NCBI RefSeq assembly: GCF_030814215.1
Contig: NZ_JAUSUT010000001.1
Location: 6,882,001 to 6,946,000, forward strand
Origin: Amycolatopsis thermophila
GTDB taxonomy: Bacteria; Actinomycetota; Actinomycetes; Mycobacteriales; Pseudonocardiaceae
Direction of reading: 5' to 3'
DNA length: 64,000 bases
Part shown: positions 25,571-34,191 of the stretch, piece after piece
How the letters are laid out: each line of letters begins with the position of its first letter
Numbering within the stretch: position 1 is the stretch's first letter
Program-made: the position numbers and the translations under genes
Notes under the pieces: generated by a model
What the model saw: only the letters and a program-made list of their open reading frames with translations
What the model was told of the DNA's origin: nothing
The model's database searches: none

Positions 25571-27142
25571 TCATGACGCCTTTCCCAGGCCGCGGATATC
25601 GGTGTTGCCGCTGACCGTGCTCCACGGCATGTCGGCGACCCCTGTGATGCGCGACGAGGCGACAAAGAAGTTCGGGATCGCGCAGATGGGCACACCAATC
25701 GGGTTCGCGACCAGGTACGAGTTGAAAGCCCGGAGCGCCTGCTCCTGCTGAGCGGTACCGATCGGCGCGTCGAGGGCGGCCTGTCCCAGCGCCGACATCT
25801 CGCTGGTCGGCCCGCCCGGGTTGTCCAAGCGCAGGAAACTCTGGACCGTCAACGACGGGTCGGCGTCCGGGAGGATTTGCTCGACCAACGCCGGGGCGCC
25901 GCCGCTGCGGAAGGCCGGACGTGAGTCGTTCGGGTTCATCGCGGTGAGCCTCAGGTCGATGCCCGCTTCGGCGAGCTGGGCCTGGAGGGCAGGGGCGAGC
26001 GCCCCGGAAAGACCGGCCTGATAGAAGATCGCGTCGATGCCGGCCCCGTCCCGGCCGGCCACCGACAGCAGTTGCCGGGCACGGGCCGGGTCGTGGGTGT
26101 AGGCGTTGTCGAGATCGGCCACGTGACCCGGCCCGTCCGGGAACGGCTGCGAGGTCGGGCGGCACAGACCGCCGAGCAGGCTCGTGCTCAGGCTCTGCCG
26201 GTCGACCGCGTAGTTGAGCGCCCTCCGCACCTCGACCGAGTCGAGCGGTGCCCGGCTCGTGTTGAGGAACATCGCGGCGACGTTCTGCGTCGGTTTCTCG
26301 ACCACCTGGGCCGTCGGGTCGCCGCGGAACGACGCGATGTCGGCGTGCAGGTTGACCTGCGCGAGGGTCCCGTCGATCTGGCCGGCGCGCAGCGCGTTCA
26401 TCCGGGCGGCGCCGTCCGGGATCGCCAGCACCTCGACGCGCGCGGCCTTCGCCACCCCCGGGTCCCAGTACCGGTCGAACCGCTCGTAGGTGACACGGTC
26501 CGCGGTGCGGGAAACGAACCGGTAGGGCCCCGAGCCGACCGGTTGGGTTCCCATGGTGCCGAACGCCGCCGGGCTGCCGATCAACAGGTTCGGGCTGGCG
26601 AGTTCCGCGGGCACAGCCGCGTCCGGCGTGTCGAGGACAATGCGCACGGTCCGGTCGTCGACGACCTCGGCCCTCGACCACCGGCTCAACTTGTTGGCCA
26701 GTACCGGCGTGCTGTCCCGCAACTGCAGGGCGCGGCCGAGGTTCGCGGCCACCGACCGGGCGTCGATCGGCTTGCCGTCATGGAAGACCGCGCCCGTGCG
26801 GAGCGTGACCGTCCAGGAGAGACGGTCGGGGGCCTCGGTCCAGCTCGCGGCCAGCCGGGGGCTGATTCGCCCGTTGCTGTCAACGGTCGTGAGGCCGTCG
26901 AAGATGAGCGTGTCGTAGGTGATGTGGGTCAGCTCCGCCTTTGCCACCATCGGGTCCATCTGGATGGGCGGCACCGAGATGGCCCACCGGATGGTGGCGT
27001 TCGGGTCCGGCTGCAGCCGGCCCGGGTCCCGCTCGCCCGTCACGCCGGCGCACGCCGCGAGGGTCAGCGCGCCGACCACAACCACGGCCGCACGTGCCCT
27101 CCGGGCCACCCGTCGCCGAATCAGCGCATTGAGTTTCCGCAC
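25571..27142 (-). CDS. ABC-type solute-binding lipoprotein, family 5 (orphan)
   Basis: A 523-residue extracellular binding protein of the peptide/nickel family (SBP_bac_5). A twin-arginine-rich N-region and hydrophobic segment end in the lipobox LAAC with Cys31. The domain includes GSGPYRFV, RYWDPGVAKAARVEVLAIPD and RRALNYAVDRQSL, all family hallmarks. No permease or ATPase gene is adjacent or elsewhere in the window. Two paralogues lie at 46442 and 50987. The GTG start at 27142 has AAGGAG twelve bases upstream, somewhat long. A box of the shared AGTATCCT type is about 125 bp upstream. Ligand unknown; a pathway substrate is likely. Confidence 0.87.
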   Translation of the reverse strand: MRKLNALIRRRVARRARAAVVVVGALTLAACAGVTGERDPGRLQPDPNATIRWAISVPPIQMDPMVAKAELTHITYDTLIFDGLTTVDSNGRISPRLAASWTEAPDRLSWTVTLRTGAVFHDGKPIDARSVAANLGRALQLRDSTPVLANKLSRWSRAEVVDDRTVRIVLDTPDAAVPAELASPNLLIGSPAAFGTMGTQPVGSGPYRFVSRTADRVTYERFDRYWDPGVAKAARVEVLAIPDGAARMNALRAGQIDGTLAQVNLHADIASFRGDPTAQVVEKPTQNVAAMFLNTSRAPLDSVEVRRALNYAVDRQSLSTSLLGGLCRPTSQPFPDGPGHVADLDNAYTHDPARARQLLSVAGRDGAGIDAIFYQAGLSGALAPALQAQLAEAGIDLRLTAMNPNDSRPAFRSGGAPALVEQILPDADPSLTVQSFLRLDNPGGPTSEMSALGQAALDAPIGTAQQEQALRAFNSYLVANPIGVPICAIPNFFVASSRITGVADMPWSTVSGNTDIRGLGKAS

Positions 27143-27263
27143 GCCCGTGTCACGCTCCTTCGTTGCAGGTGAACGGCGAGTACTTGTCAGCAGAGATCCG
27201 CTGTGGTCCCGGGTGACCGGAGCACGACTTCCCGGTGTGGGGAGCGGCACACCTCCACCGAGG

Positions 27264-27283
27264 TTTAAAGTATCCTCTAATTG
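27264..27283 (-). promoter_or_regulatory. Shared AGTATCCT/AGGATACT box
   Basis: On the plus strand TTTAAAGTATCCTCTAATTG; on the minus strand this reads AGGATACT as a possible -10 for the lipoprotein gene at 25571-27142. It belongs to a motif set seen at about twelve promoter regions between 27 and 64 kb. Confidence 0.6.
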
Positions 27284-27351
27284 GGCTACAGGCAAGCGCT
27301 TGGCGATTCCGCCCCGGAAGCATGAGACGCCGGACCGAAAGGACGCCATCG

Positions 27352-28128
27352 GTGAGCAGCACCAGGCGGGACGAGCGGCCGTTGCGCCGTCTCGGTTTCC
27401 CCGCCCCCAGCCACGTTCACCGGGCAGGCGCTGGTCGCGGTGCTGGAGCCCGCCGAGTTCGCGATGGCGGACCTCGTGCCCCTGCACGGGAATCCCGCGG
27501 TCCTGGCCGCGGTACACGAGGGACTGGTCGACGCCGGCTGCGGTCCCCTGGAGAACAGCGTCGAGGGCGCCGTACCCCCCGTGCTCGACGGACTGACTGA
27601 GGACCCACCGCTGGCGATCATCCGGGAGGCGGTGCTCGCCGTGCGTTTCGCCCTGATCGTCCGTCCCGGAACCACCACGGAGGGCATCCGCGCCATGGCT
27701 TCGCACACTCACGCCATTGCGCAGACCCGACTGGATCATCACACACGTGCCGGCGGCCGAAGTCCGGATCACCTCCTCCACATCGGAGGGAGCCGCACAG
27801 GTTGCCCGTGGCGAGATCGACGCCGCCGTGTCGTCACCGCTCGCCGCCCGCGAGCACGGCCTCGAGATCCTGGCCCACGACATCGCCGACCACCCGGGCG
27901 CCGTCACCCGGTTCGCCCTGGTCACCCGCCCCGGCGCCACGCCGGCACCGACCGGCCCGGGGACTACTGGTTCCACCTCGACTGCGCCGGCCACGTGGAG
28001 GAACCGACGGTCGACGCGGCGCCCACGTCCGCAACCTCGGCTCCTACCCACGGGCGGACACCCCTCAGCCGCCCGTCGGAACCGGGGCATTGTTGACGGT
28101 CTCACACAGTGGGTTCTCCGGATGGTGA
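27352..28128 (+). pseudogene. pheA: Broken prephenate dehydratase (pheA remnant)
   Basis: Fragments of prephenate dehydratase, the phenylalanine pathway enzyme, occur in order but in different frames. They are RLGFPAPS, then TFTGQALVAVLE, GPLENSVEGAVPPVLDG and IRAMASHTHAIAQTR, then WIITHVPAAEVRITS, EIDAAVSSPLAAREHGLEI and VTRFALVTRPGATPAPTG, then GDYWFHLDCAGHVEE, and finally HVRNLGSYPRAD. At least three frame changes are needed (near 27405, 27730 and 27960-28030). About 45 residues of the ACT domain are missing. The catalytic TRF motif survives. It is therefore a decayed copy, not a functional gene. It lies between the lipoprotein operon and an aldehyde dehydrogenase, probably left by an insertion or rearrangement. 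Confidence 0.85.
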
Positions 28129-28144
28129 CACCCATTACCCTTAC

Positions 28145-28156
28145 TGAGTACACTCA
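28145..28156 (+). promoter_or_regulatory. Shared palindromic box upstream of aldehyde dehydrogenase
   Basis: TGAGTACACTCA: arms TGAGT and ACTCA are perfect inverted repeats around two bases. The core AGTACACT is a variant of the AGTATACT box found at other promoters in this half of the window. It lies 74 bp upstream of the ATG at 28230. Confidence 0.5.
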
Positions 28157-28229
28157 TTCATTCCACGGAGACGCATGCCGGCGAGACCCTGCGTGACCGT
28201 GTCGAGTTTCCAACGACGGGAGTCCGACA

Positions 28230-29717
28230 ATGACCGCAACGTCCCCAGCGCCCGAGCAGGCCGACGTGATCGACCGCGAGGAGATCCTCCTCGGCGGCAC
28301 GTGGGTGCCGGCCACCGGTGACACGCTGATCGACGTCATCAACCCGGCGACCGAGCAGATCATCGCCCGCGTCCGCGAGCCCTCCACCGCGGACGTGGAT
28401 CGTGCCGTCGGGCGGGCGCGCGCGGCCTTCGACGGCGGGCTGTGGTCCTCGTCGTCGCCGGAGCAGCGGGCCAGGGCGATCGACACCGTGGCCGACGGAC
28501 TCCAGGCGCGTGCGGCCGAGCTGAGCGCCCTGGCGACACGGGAAGGCGGGATGCCGGTCGCCTTCGCGGACTCCAGCGTTGAGCGCGCCGTCAGCTTCCT
28601 CCGCTACTACGCGGACCAGGCCCGCTCCTTTCCGTTCCGGACGGACCGGGAACGCCCGGACGGCGGAACAACCCGCATCGTCCAGGAGCCGGTCGGCGTG
28701 GTCGCCGCGATCGCGCCGTGGAACGGCCCACTCGCCGTGGCGGCGCTCAAGCTCGGGCCCGCTCTCGCCGCGGGGTGCACGGTGCTGCTCAAGTCCGCGC
28801 CGGAGACTCCGCTCACCACATACGTGCTCGCCGAGGCCGTGGCCGAGGCCGTGACGGCCGGCGACCTCCCGGAGGGGGTGGTGAGCGTGATCACCGGCGG
28901 CCGGGAGATCGGCCAGGCGATGGTGGCCCACCCGCAGGTCGACAAGATCAGCTTCACCGGCAGCACGGTGGCGGGCCAGAACATCATGGCCGCGGCGAGC
29001 GAGCGCATGGCCAGGCTGACCCTGGAGCTCGGCGGGAAGTCGGCGGCGATCCTCGCGGAGGACGCCGACCTGGAGGCCGCACTCGCCAGCCTGATCCCGA
29101 TGTCGTGCGGCAACACCGGACAGATGTGCTTCGCCCTCACCCGCGTCCTGGTTCCCCGGAGCCGGCACGACGAGATCGTCGAGGCATTGCGGGCCGGACT
29201 CTCGTCGCTGGTCGTCGGCGACCCGGCCGATCCGGCGACGACGACCGGTCCCCTCGTGTCCGAGCAGCACCGGGCCCGAGTGGAAGGCTACCTCGCCGTG
29301 GCACGTGAGGAAGGCGCGCGGGTCGTGCTCGGCGGCGGCCGGCCGCGCGGACTCGACAAGGGGTACTACATCGAACCGACTCTGCTCGACGGTGTCGCCA
29401 ATTCGATGCGGGTGGCCCAGGAGGAGATCTTCGGGCCGGTCGTCAGTGTCATCACCTACCGCGACATCGACGAGGCGATCCGCATCGCCAACGACTCGCG
29501 GTACGGCCTCGCCGGTTCGATCTACACCGCCGATCACGAACGCGGTTTCGAACTGGCCCGTCGCGTCCGCACCGGAACGATCACGGTCAACGGAGCCGTC
29601 TTCGACACCACGGTCCCGTTCGGTGGCTTCAAGTACTCCGGAATCGGCCGCGAAGGCGGGCCCGAGGGCCTTGCCGCGTACACCGAAACCAAGTCGGTGC
29701 ACATGACGAACCGCTGA
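28230..29717 (+). CDS. Aldehyde dehydrogenase (NAD(P)+-dependent)
   Basis: A 495-residue aldehyde dehydrogenase. AIAPWNGPLA (about residue 158), FTGSTVAGQNI (about 243), the general base in LELGGKSAA (about 268) and the nucleophile in GNTGQMCFALTR (about 300) are all present, with EEIFGPVVSV and PFGGFKYSGIGREGG towards the end. It should convert an aldehyde to a carboxylic acid that can then be activated with CoA. ATG 28230 has GGGAG seven bases upstream. It is monocistronic, followed by a hairpin at 29725. A second, related enzyme is at 54532-55983. Confidence 0.93.
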   Translation: MTATSPAPEQADVIDREEILLGGTWVPATGDTLIDVINPATEQIIARVREPSTADVDRAVGRARAAFDGGLWSSSSPEQRARAIDTVADGLQARAAELSALATREGGMPVAFADSSVERAVSFLRYYADQARSFPFRTDRERPDGGTTRIVQEPVGVVAAIAPWNGPLAVAALKLGPALAAGCTVLLKSAPETPLTTYVLAEAVAEAVTAGDLPEGVVSVITGGREIGQAMVAHPQVDKISFTGSTVAGQNIMAAASERMARLTLELGGKSAAILAEDADLEAALASLIPMSCGNTGQMCFALTRVLVPRSRHDEIVEALRAGLSSLVVGDPADPATTTGPLVSEQHRARVEGYLAVAREEGARVVLGGGRPRGLDKGYYIEPTLLDGVANSMRVAQEEIFGPVVSVITYRDIDEAIRIANDSRYGLAGSIYTADHERGFELARRVRTGTITVNGAVFDTTVPFGGFKYSGIGREGGPEGLAAYTETKSVHMTNR

Positions 29718-29724
29718 CGAGAGA

Positions 29725-29756
29725 CCGGGGGCGGCGGCGAAGGCTGCCACCCCCGG
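29725..29756. terminator. Hairpin between convergent genes
   Basis: CCGGGGG (29725-29731) pairs with CCCCCGG (29750-29756), extended inward by GGC/GCC after one mismatch. It lies between the aldehyde dehydrogenase and the convergent enoyl-CoA hydratase. Confidence 0.6.
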
Positions 29757-29783
29757 CTTCCGGTCCCCGGCCGCCGGAGGCGA

Positions 29784-30530
29784 TCACCCGGCGACGAAAC
29801 GCCGGATCAGTTTCTGTGCCTCGTCCGTCGTGACCGCGGCCGCGATGGTCCGGGCCTCGTCGGCCGCGTTATGCGCGCGTCCCTCGCCGAAGGACGACCT
29901 GATGAGGCGCTTGGCTTGTCCGAGCGCCAAGGCTGGTCCGGCGGCGAGTGATTCGGCCAGTTCGCCGGTTCGCCGGGTCACGGCGTCGTCGTCGGTGACC
30001 TCGGTGACCAGGCCCCACGCCCGGGCTTCCTCGGCCGTGAGCGTTCGGCCGGTCAGCGCGAGCTCCAGGGCGCGTTGCGTACCGACCGCACGGGGCAGCA
30101 GGTAGGACACGCCGCAGTCGGGGGTGAGGCCGATACCGGAGTAGGCCATGCGGAACTTCGTCGACCGCGCGGCCACCACCACGTCGGCGTTGAGCACGAA
30201 CGCCAGACCGGCCCCGGCAACCGCACCCTGGACCGCCGCGATCACCGGTTTGGGCAGCTCGGACAGCCGGCGCAGGTGCGACTCGAACAGGGTGGCCAGC
30301 TCGTGGAGGTAGTTCGCCGGATCGGACGCAGCCAGGAACGACCGCACGTCCCCGCCGCCGCAGAACCGCGGCCCCGCACCAGCCAGCAGGATCACACGCA
30401 CGTCGTCGCCGGCCGCCGCTGTGACCGCTTCGCCGAACGCCTGAGCGGTCGGCAGGTCCACCGCGTTCGACACGCTCGGACGGTTCAGCGTGATCCGGGC
30501 GACGCCACCCTCAACCTCGAACCGCACCAT
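29784..30530 (-). CDS. Enoyl-CoA hydratase/isomerase
   Basis: A 248-residue crotonase: RFCGGGDVRSF (about 58-68) and VQGAVAGAGLAFVLNADVVV (about 103-122) form the oxyanion hole. The second segment has AGAGLA where many hydratases have GGGxE, so the first catalytic Glu is missing. GIGLTPDCGVSYLLPR holds an acid at the second position, as in isomerases of this superfamily. The reaction may therefore be isomerisation rather than hydration. The ATG at 30530 shares one base with the thiolase TGA (TGATG), so the two genes are translationally coupled. Confidence 0.88.
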   Translation of the reverse strand: MVRFEVEGGVARITLNRPSVSNAVDLPTAQAFGEAVTAAAGDDVRVILLAGAGPRFCGGGDVRSFLAASDPANYLHELATLFESHLRRLSELPKPVIAAVQGAVAGAGLAFVLNADVVVAARSTKFRMAYSGIGLTPDCGVSYLLPRAVGTQRALELALTGRTLTAEEARAWGLVTEVTDDDAVTRRTGELAESLAAGPALALGQAKRLIRSSFGEGRAHNAADEARTIAAAVTTDEAQKLIRRFVAG

Positions 30531-31711
30531 CAGGCGACCCTTCGCAGCAGCGCGGCCAGCGCCTGCCCGCCACCGATGCACATCGTCACCACGCCCAGCT
30601 CCAGGTCGTTGCGGACCAGGTGCTTGGCCGCCCGCAAGGTGAGGATCGCGCCGGTTGCCCCGACCGGGTGGCCGAGGGCGATGGCCCCGCCGTAGGGGTT
30701 GGTCTTCTCCGGATCCAGCCCGGCATCACGGATCACCGCCACCGCCTGCGACGCGAACGCCTCGTTCAGCTCGACCACGTCCACATCACCTGGCGTGAGC
30801 CCGGTCTGCGCGAACAACTTCGCCAGCGCCGGCACCGGCGCGTACCCCATGAGCTCCGGCTCGATCGCCGCGGTCGCCACGGATTCGAGCGCGACCAGCC
30901 CGGTCAGCCCGCGCTCGGCGGCCACCGACTCGCGGGTCAGCACCACCGCCGCGGCGCCGTCGTTGATCCCGGATGCATTGCCCGCGGTGACCGTGCCGTC
31001 CTTCTCGAACGCCGGCCGCAGCTTCGCCAGCGCCTCCACGGTGGTGCCCGGCTTGGGGTGCTCGTCCTCGGTCACGGTCACCGGGCGGCGGCCACCCACC
31101 TCGACCGGCGTGATCTCCTCGGCGAACGCCTCCTTCGCCGCCACCGCGGCCGCGCGCTGCTGGGACAGCAGGGCGAACTCGTCCTGCTCCTGGCGCGACA
31201 CACCGCAACGGCGGGCGACGTTCTCCGCCGTCACTCCCATGTGGACGTTGTGGAACGGGTCGGTCAGCATCATCACCGTGCCATCGGCCAGGGTCCGGTC
31301 GCCGAGCCGGTAGCCGGACCGGGCGCCGAAGTCGTAAAACGGCATCCGGCTCATCGACTCGTCCCCGCCCGCGAGTGCGAACTCCACGCCGCCCCACCGC
31401 AACTGCATCGCCGCCGACCAGATCGCCTGCAGGCCCGACCCGCACAGCCGGTTCACCGTGTAGGCGGGCGTTTCCACCGGCAACCCGGCGGCCAGCGCCA
31501 CCCGGCGGGCGTTGTAGGCGTCCGGGCCCACCTGGCCGATGCAGCCCATGACGACCTCACCGATGTCGCTCGCACCGACCCCGGCGCGTTCCAGCGCCGC
31601 CTTCGCCGCTGTGGCACCGAGTTCGTGCGCCGGCACGTCCTTCAACGCCCCGCCGAAGCTGCCCACCGGCGTCCGTGCGCCCTCCAGCAGAACGACCCTG
31701 TCCACGCTCAT
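30530..31711 (-). CDS. Acetyl-CoA acyltransferase (classical thiolase)
   Basis: A 393-residue thiolase with the complete active site: nucleophile in NRLCGSGLQAIW (about Cys88), His in ALGHPVGATGA (about 350) and the second Cys in VTMCIGGGQ (about 380). It should cleave 3-ketoacyl-CoA or condense acetyl-CoA. It is the only thiolase in the window of this classical type; the others are SCP-x-like. ATG 31711 has GAGG upstream; a GTG six bases earlier is an alternative. It is coupled to the downstream hydratase. No shared AGGATACT box is visible upstream. Confidence 0.94.
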   Translation of the reverse strand: MSVDRVVLLEGARTPVGSFGGALKDVPAHELGATAAKAALERAGVGASDIGEVVMGCIGQVGPDAYNARRVALAAGLPVETPAYTVNRLCGSGLQAIWSAAMQLRWGGVEFALAGGDESMSRMPFYDFGARSGYRLGDRTLADGTVMMLTDPFHNVHMGVTAENVARRCGVSRQEQDEFALLSQQRAAAVAAKEAFAEEITPVEVGGRRPVTVTEDEHPKPGTTVEALAKLRPAFEKDGTVTAGNASGINDGAAAVVLTRESVAAERGLTGLVALESVATAAIEPELMGYAPVPALAKLFAQTGLTPGDVDVVELNEAFASQAVAVIRDAGLDPEKTNPYGGAIALGHPVGATGAILTLRAAKHLVRNDLELGVVTMCIGGGQALAALLRRVA

Positions 31712-32134
31712 CCACACCTCACCAGCCGAGTGCCGTTGCGCCGAGCCTAGATCGGCAGGCCGGCGACGTGGTGATGTCTGCGTCACATCATGCGGCCACG
31801 ATCTCCGCCAGGGACTGGTTCTTGATGCGAGGCCCGAACGCCATCGCCGCGATGATCGTCCACATTGCCCAGTGCGCGCGGGCGTCTCCGGATGCGGCGA
31901 CCAGCAGCAGGTGACCCGCGTCGAAGAGCAGCCGGCAAGAGCCGAACCCCTGGGAACCCGCCTGGAAGCTCGGCCGACGGAGTGCACACCTCCTTGACGG
32001 GCTCGGTGGCGGTCGCCGGTAGGCCGGAGCCGTGGCGCCGCTGCGGATCGGCGCCACGTCAGCGACCTTGAACGACGACAGCCGGGAAGCCACGGCCTTC
32101 CGCTCCTGGCACGCACAGGCCGCAGCCTTACCGG
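31712..32134. other. Intergenic stretch without intact gene
   Basis: About 420 bp between a thiolase start and an SDR stop, both on the minus strand. A minus-strand frame near 31788-31930 translates as protein-like sequence containing AHWAMWTIIAAMAFGPRIKN, but it has no convincing start, ribosome site or family, so it may be a decayed gene end. TGATGT and ACATCA around 31770-31790 form a small inverted repeat. A stronger hairpin is listed separately at 32031-32058. Confidence 0.4.
32031..32058 (-). terminator. Hairpin downstream of the ferredoxin-SDR operon
   Basis: CGTGGCGCCG (32031-32040) and CGGCGCCACG (32049-32058) form a perfect 10-bp stem with an eight-base loop, about 77 bp beyond the SDR stop. 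Confidence 0.55.
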
Positions 32135-32959
32135 TCAGTCGTCCAGGAAAAGGTCTCGTTCCGGGTTCTCGCCGCCGCCGTAGATGGTCAGGTCCTCGAC
32201 TCCAGCTGCGGCGACAACCGTGGCGTCGACCTCGCACCGGCCGGTGTAGGTGCGCGGGTCCCGCGTGAGCATCGCGATCGCGGCGTCGGCCATGATCTTC
32301 GGCGACCGCGCTCGTGCGGCACCTTGCGCGCCGGCCACCACGTTGCGCACCGCCGCGGTGTCGATCAGCGTCTGCGGCCACAGACAGTTGAATCCGATCC
32401 CCTGGTCGGCGAACTCGGTCGCCCAGCCCAGGGTCAGCATCGTCATCCCGTACTTCGACAGCGTGTACGCGGGGTAGGCGCCGAGCCAGCGCGGGTTGAG
32501 GTTGAGCGGCGGGGACAGCGTGAGCACGTGCGCGCTGCGGCTCTTGCGCAGGTGGGGCAGGCACGCCCGGGTCAGCGCCCACGTGCCACGGACGTTGACC
32601 GTCTGCATCAGGTCGAACCGCTTCGGGGCGAGGTCGAGGGTGCCCTCCAGCGAGATCGCGCTGGCGTTGTTCACGCAGATGTCGATCCCGCCGAACTGCG
32701 CGACCGCCGCCTCCACCGCTGCGGCGACCGACTCGTCGCGCCGGACGTCGCCCACGACGGGGAAGGCCTTCCCGCCTGTCGCTTCGATCTCCGCCGCGGC
32801 CGTGTAGATCGTCCCCGGCAGCCGCGGATCGGCGGTGGCCGTCTTGGCGAGCAGCACGATGTTGGCGCCCTCGGCGGCGGCCGCCACCGCGATCGCGAGG
32901 CCGATTCCCCGGCTGCCACCGGAGATCACCATGGTCCGGTCCGCCAGCTTTCCCGTCAC
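32135..32959 (-). CDS. Short-chain dehydrogenase/reductase, HSDL2-like
   Basis: A 274-residue SDR. ISGGSRGIGLAIA (about residues 11-23) binds the nucleotide, NNASAISL replaces the usual NNAG, and YTLSKYGMT gives the YxxxK catalytic pair. The segment NLNPRWLGAYPAYTLSKYGM is typical of the hydroxysteroid-dehydrogenase-like-2 group, which is linked to peroxisomal or branched-chain lipid metabolism. GTG 32959 with GGGGGAG five bases upstream is preferred; GTG 32965, overlapping the ferredoxin stop, is possible. It is coupled to the ferredoxin gene and sits divergently from a GntR regulator. Confidence 0.85.
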   Translation of the reverse strand: MTGKLADRTMVISGGSRGIGLAIAVAAAAEGANIVLLAKTATADPRLPGTIYTAAAEIEATGGKAFPVVGDVRRDESVAAAVEAAVAQFGGIDICVNNASAISLEGTLDLAPKRFDLMQTVNVRGTWALTRACLPHLRKSRSAHVLTLSPPLNLNPRWLGAYPAYTLSKYGMTMLTLGWATEFADQGIGFNCLWPQTLIDTAAVRNVVAGAQGAARARSPKIMADAAIAMLTRDPRTYTGRCEVDATVVAAAGVEDLTIYGGGENPERDLFLDD

Positions 32960-32961
32960 GG

Positions 32962-33291
32962 TCACTCCCCCGTCGCTTGCTTGAGCGGCAGCGCCGCGAC
33001 GACCGCGTGGTCGGCCAGCGGCCCGCCCACCGATTTCGCCCCGCCGGGACTTCCGAGCTCGGCGAAGAACTCCGTGTTGACCGCGCGGTAGCCGGCGAGC
33101 CGGCCCGGCAGATCGTCCTCGTAGTAGATCGCCTCCACCGGGCACACCGGCTCACACGCACCGCAGTCGACGCATTCGTCCGGGTGGATGTAGAGCGCAC
33201 GCTCGCCCTCGTAGATGCAGTCCACGGGACACTCGTCCACGCAGGCCTTGTCCTTGACGTCGACGCAAGCCTCGGTGATCACGTAGGTCAT
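32962..33291 (-). CDS. fdxA: 7Fe ferredoxin, FdxA type
   Basis: A 109-residue seven-iron ferredoxin. The first cluster motif is ACVDVKDKACVDECPVDCI (about 8-26) and the second CVDCGACEPVCPVEAI (about 40-55), giving one 3Fe-4S and one 4Fe-4S site as in mycobacterial FdxA/FdxC. It transfers electrons, possibly to one of the P450s here. ATG 33291 is preceded by GGAGG and, about 18 bp above that ATG, by the shared AGTATCC box. It is followed immediately by the SDR and divergent from the GntR gene. Confidence 0.92.
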   Translation of the reverse strand: MTYVITEACVDVKDKACVDECPVDCIYEGERALYIHPDECVDCGACEPVCPVEAIYYEDDLPGRLAGYRAVNTEFFAELGSPGGAKSVGGPLADHAVVAALPLKQATGE

Positions 33292-33303
33292 TGGCTACCT
33301 CCA

Positions 33304-33321
33304 TTTAAAGGATACTCTATT
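33304..33321. promoter_or_regulatory. Shared AGGATACT box between ferredoxin and GntR genes
   Basis: TTTAAAGGATACTCTATT, core AGGATACT at 33309-33316, in the divergent region. On the minus strand TATCCT could act as the -10 of the ferredoxin operon. It is probably an operator for an FCD-type GntR repressor. Confidence 0.62.
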
Positions 33322-33444
33322 TCTGGCTTTTGCCCTACCTCCGTGCGTCGCGACACGTCGGCCCGGTCCTCGCCGCGCGCCCGCTGCCAATGGGGTACGT
33401 TTTTCCTTTCAGGTGTGCGGCGGCAGCACGGAGACGATGAGGGC

Positions 33445-34182
33445 ATGGCAGACGCAGTTCCCCAGGCCACCCACACGGGTGGGGACCACTCCCGGGTGAA
33501 GGAGAAGCGGGGCGAGGTCCTGGCCCGCAAGATCGAGGAGAAGATCATGCGCGCCGGCTGGCCGGTCGGCGAGGTGCTCGGCTCGGAGCCGGACCTGCTC
33601 CAGGAGTACAAGGTCTCCCGGGCGGTCCTCCGCGAAGCCGTGCGGATCATGGAGCACCACGGAACCGCCCGTACCCGGCGCGGCCCCGGTGGCGGCCTGA
33701 TCGTCACCAAACCGGACGCACGCGCGGTCGTCCGCTCCGCCGCCGTGTACCTGGACTCCGAGGGCATCACGCCCGACAAGCTCGCGGCCGCGCGCACCGG
33801 CGTCGAACTGATCGCCGTCCAGCTCGCCGCCCAGAACATCGACGAGGACGGGATCACCCGGCTCCGGGCGGCACTCGATCGCGAACGGGCCTCCGTCGCC
33901 GGCGGCGAGACCGCCACCTCTGGCCGCAACGACGTGCACACGGCCATCGCCGCGCTCAGCGGCAACCCGGCGATCCAGCTGTTCACCGAGACGCTGGCCC
34001 AGCTCGAGGTGGAGGTGTTCCGGTCCGTGCCCGAGCCCAAGACCGCCAGCGACGCGCGGACCCAGTTCCTGGACGACCACATCAAGATCGTCGAGGCCGT
34101 GGTCTCGGGTGACGCGAGCGTGGCGCGGTTCCGGATGCAGCAGCACCTTGCCCGCGTCGCGGTCGAGATCCACCCCCGCTGA
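33445..34182 (+). CDS. GntR-family regulator, FadR/FCD subfamily
   Basis: A 245-residue regulator. The winged HTH (about 20-95) includes GSEPDLLQEYKVSRAVLREA and RRGPGGGLIVTKP; the C-terminal FCD all-helical domain contains NDVHTAIAALSGNPAIQLF and DDHIKIVEAVVSGDASVARF, with metal-binding His positions typical of the subfamily. FCD regulators bind small acids or CoA esters. It is a paralogue of the regulator at 39797-40588. It is divergent from the ferredoxin-SDR operon with a shared AGGATACT box between. ATG 33445 chosen; longer frames overlap the ferredoxin gene. Confidence 0.92.
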   Translation: MADAVPQATHTGGDHSRVKEKRGEVLARKIEEKIMRAGWPVGEVLGSEPDLLQEYKVSRAVLREAVRIMEHHGTARTRRGPGGGLIVTKPDARAVVRSAAVYLDSEGITPDKLAAARTGVELIAVQLAAQNIDEDGITRLRAALDRERASVAGGETATSGRNDVHTAIAALSGNPAIQLFTETLAQLEVEVFRSVPEPKTASDARTQFLDDHIKIVEAVVSGDASVARFRMQQHLARVAVEIHPR

Positions 34183-34191
34183 GCCCCTCCC

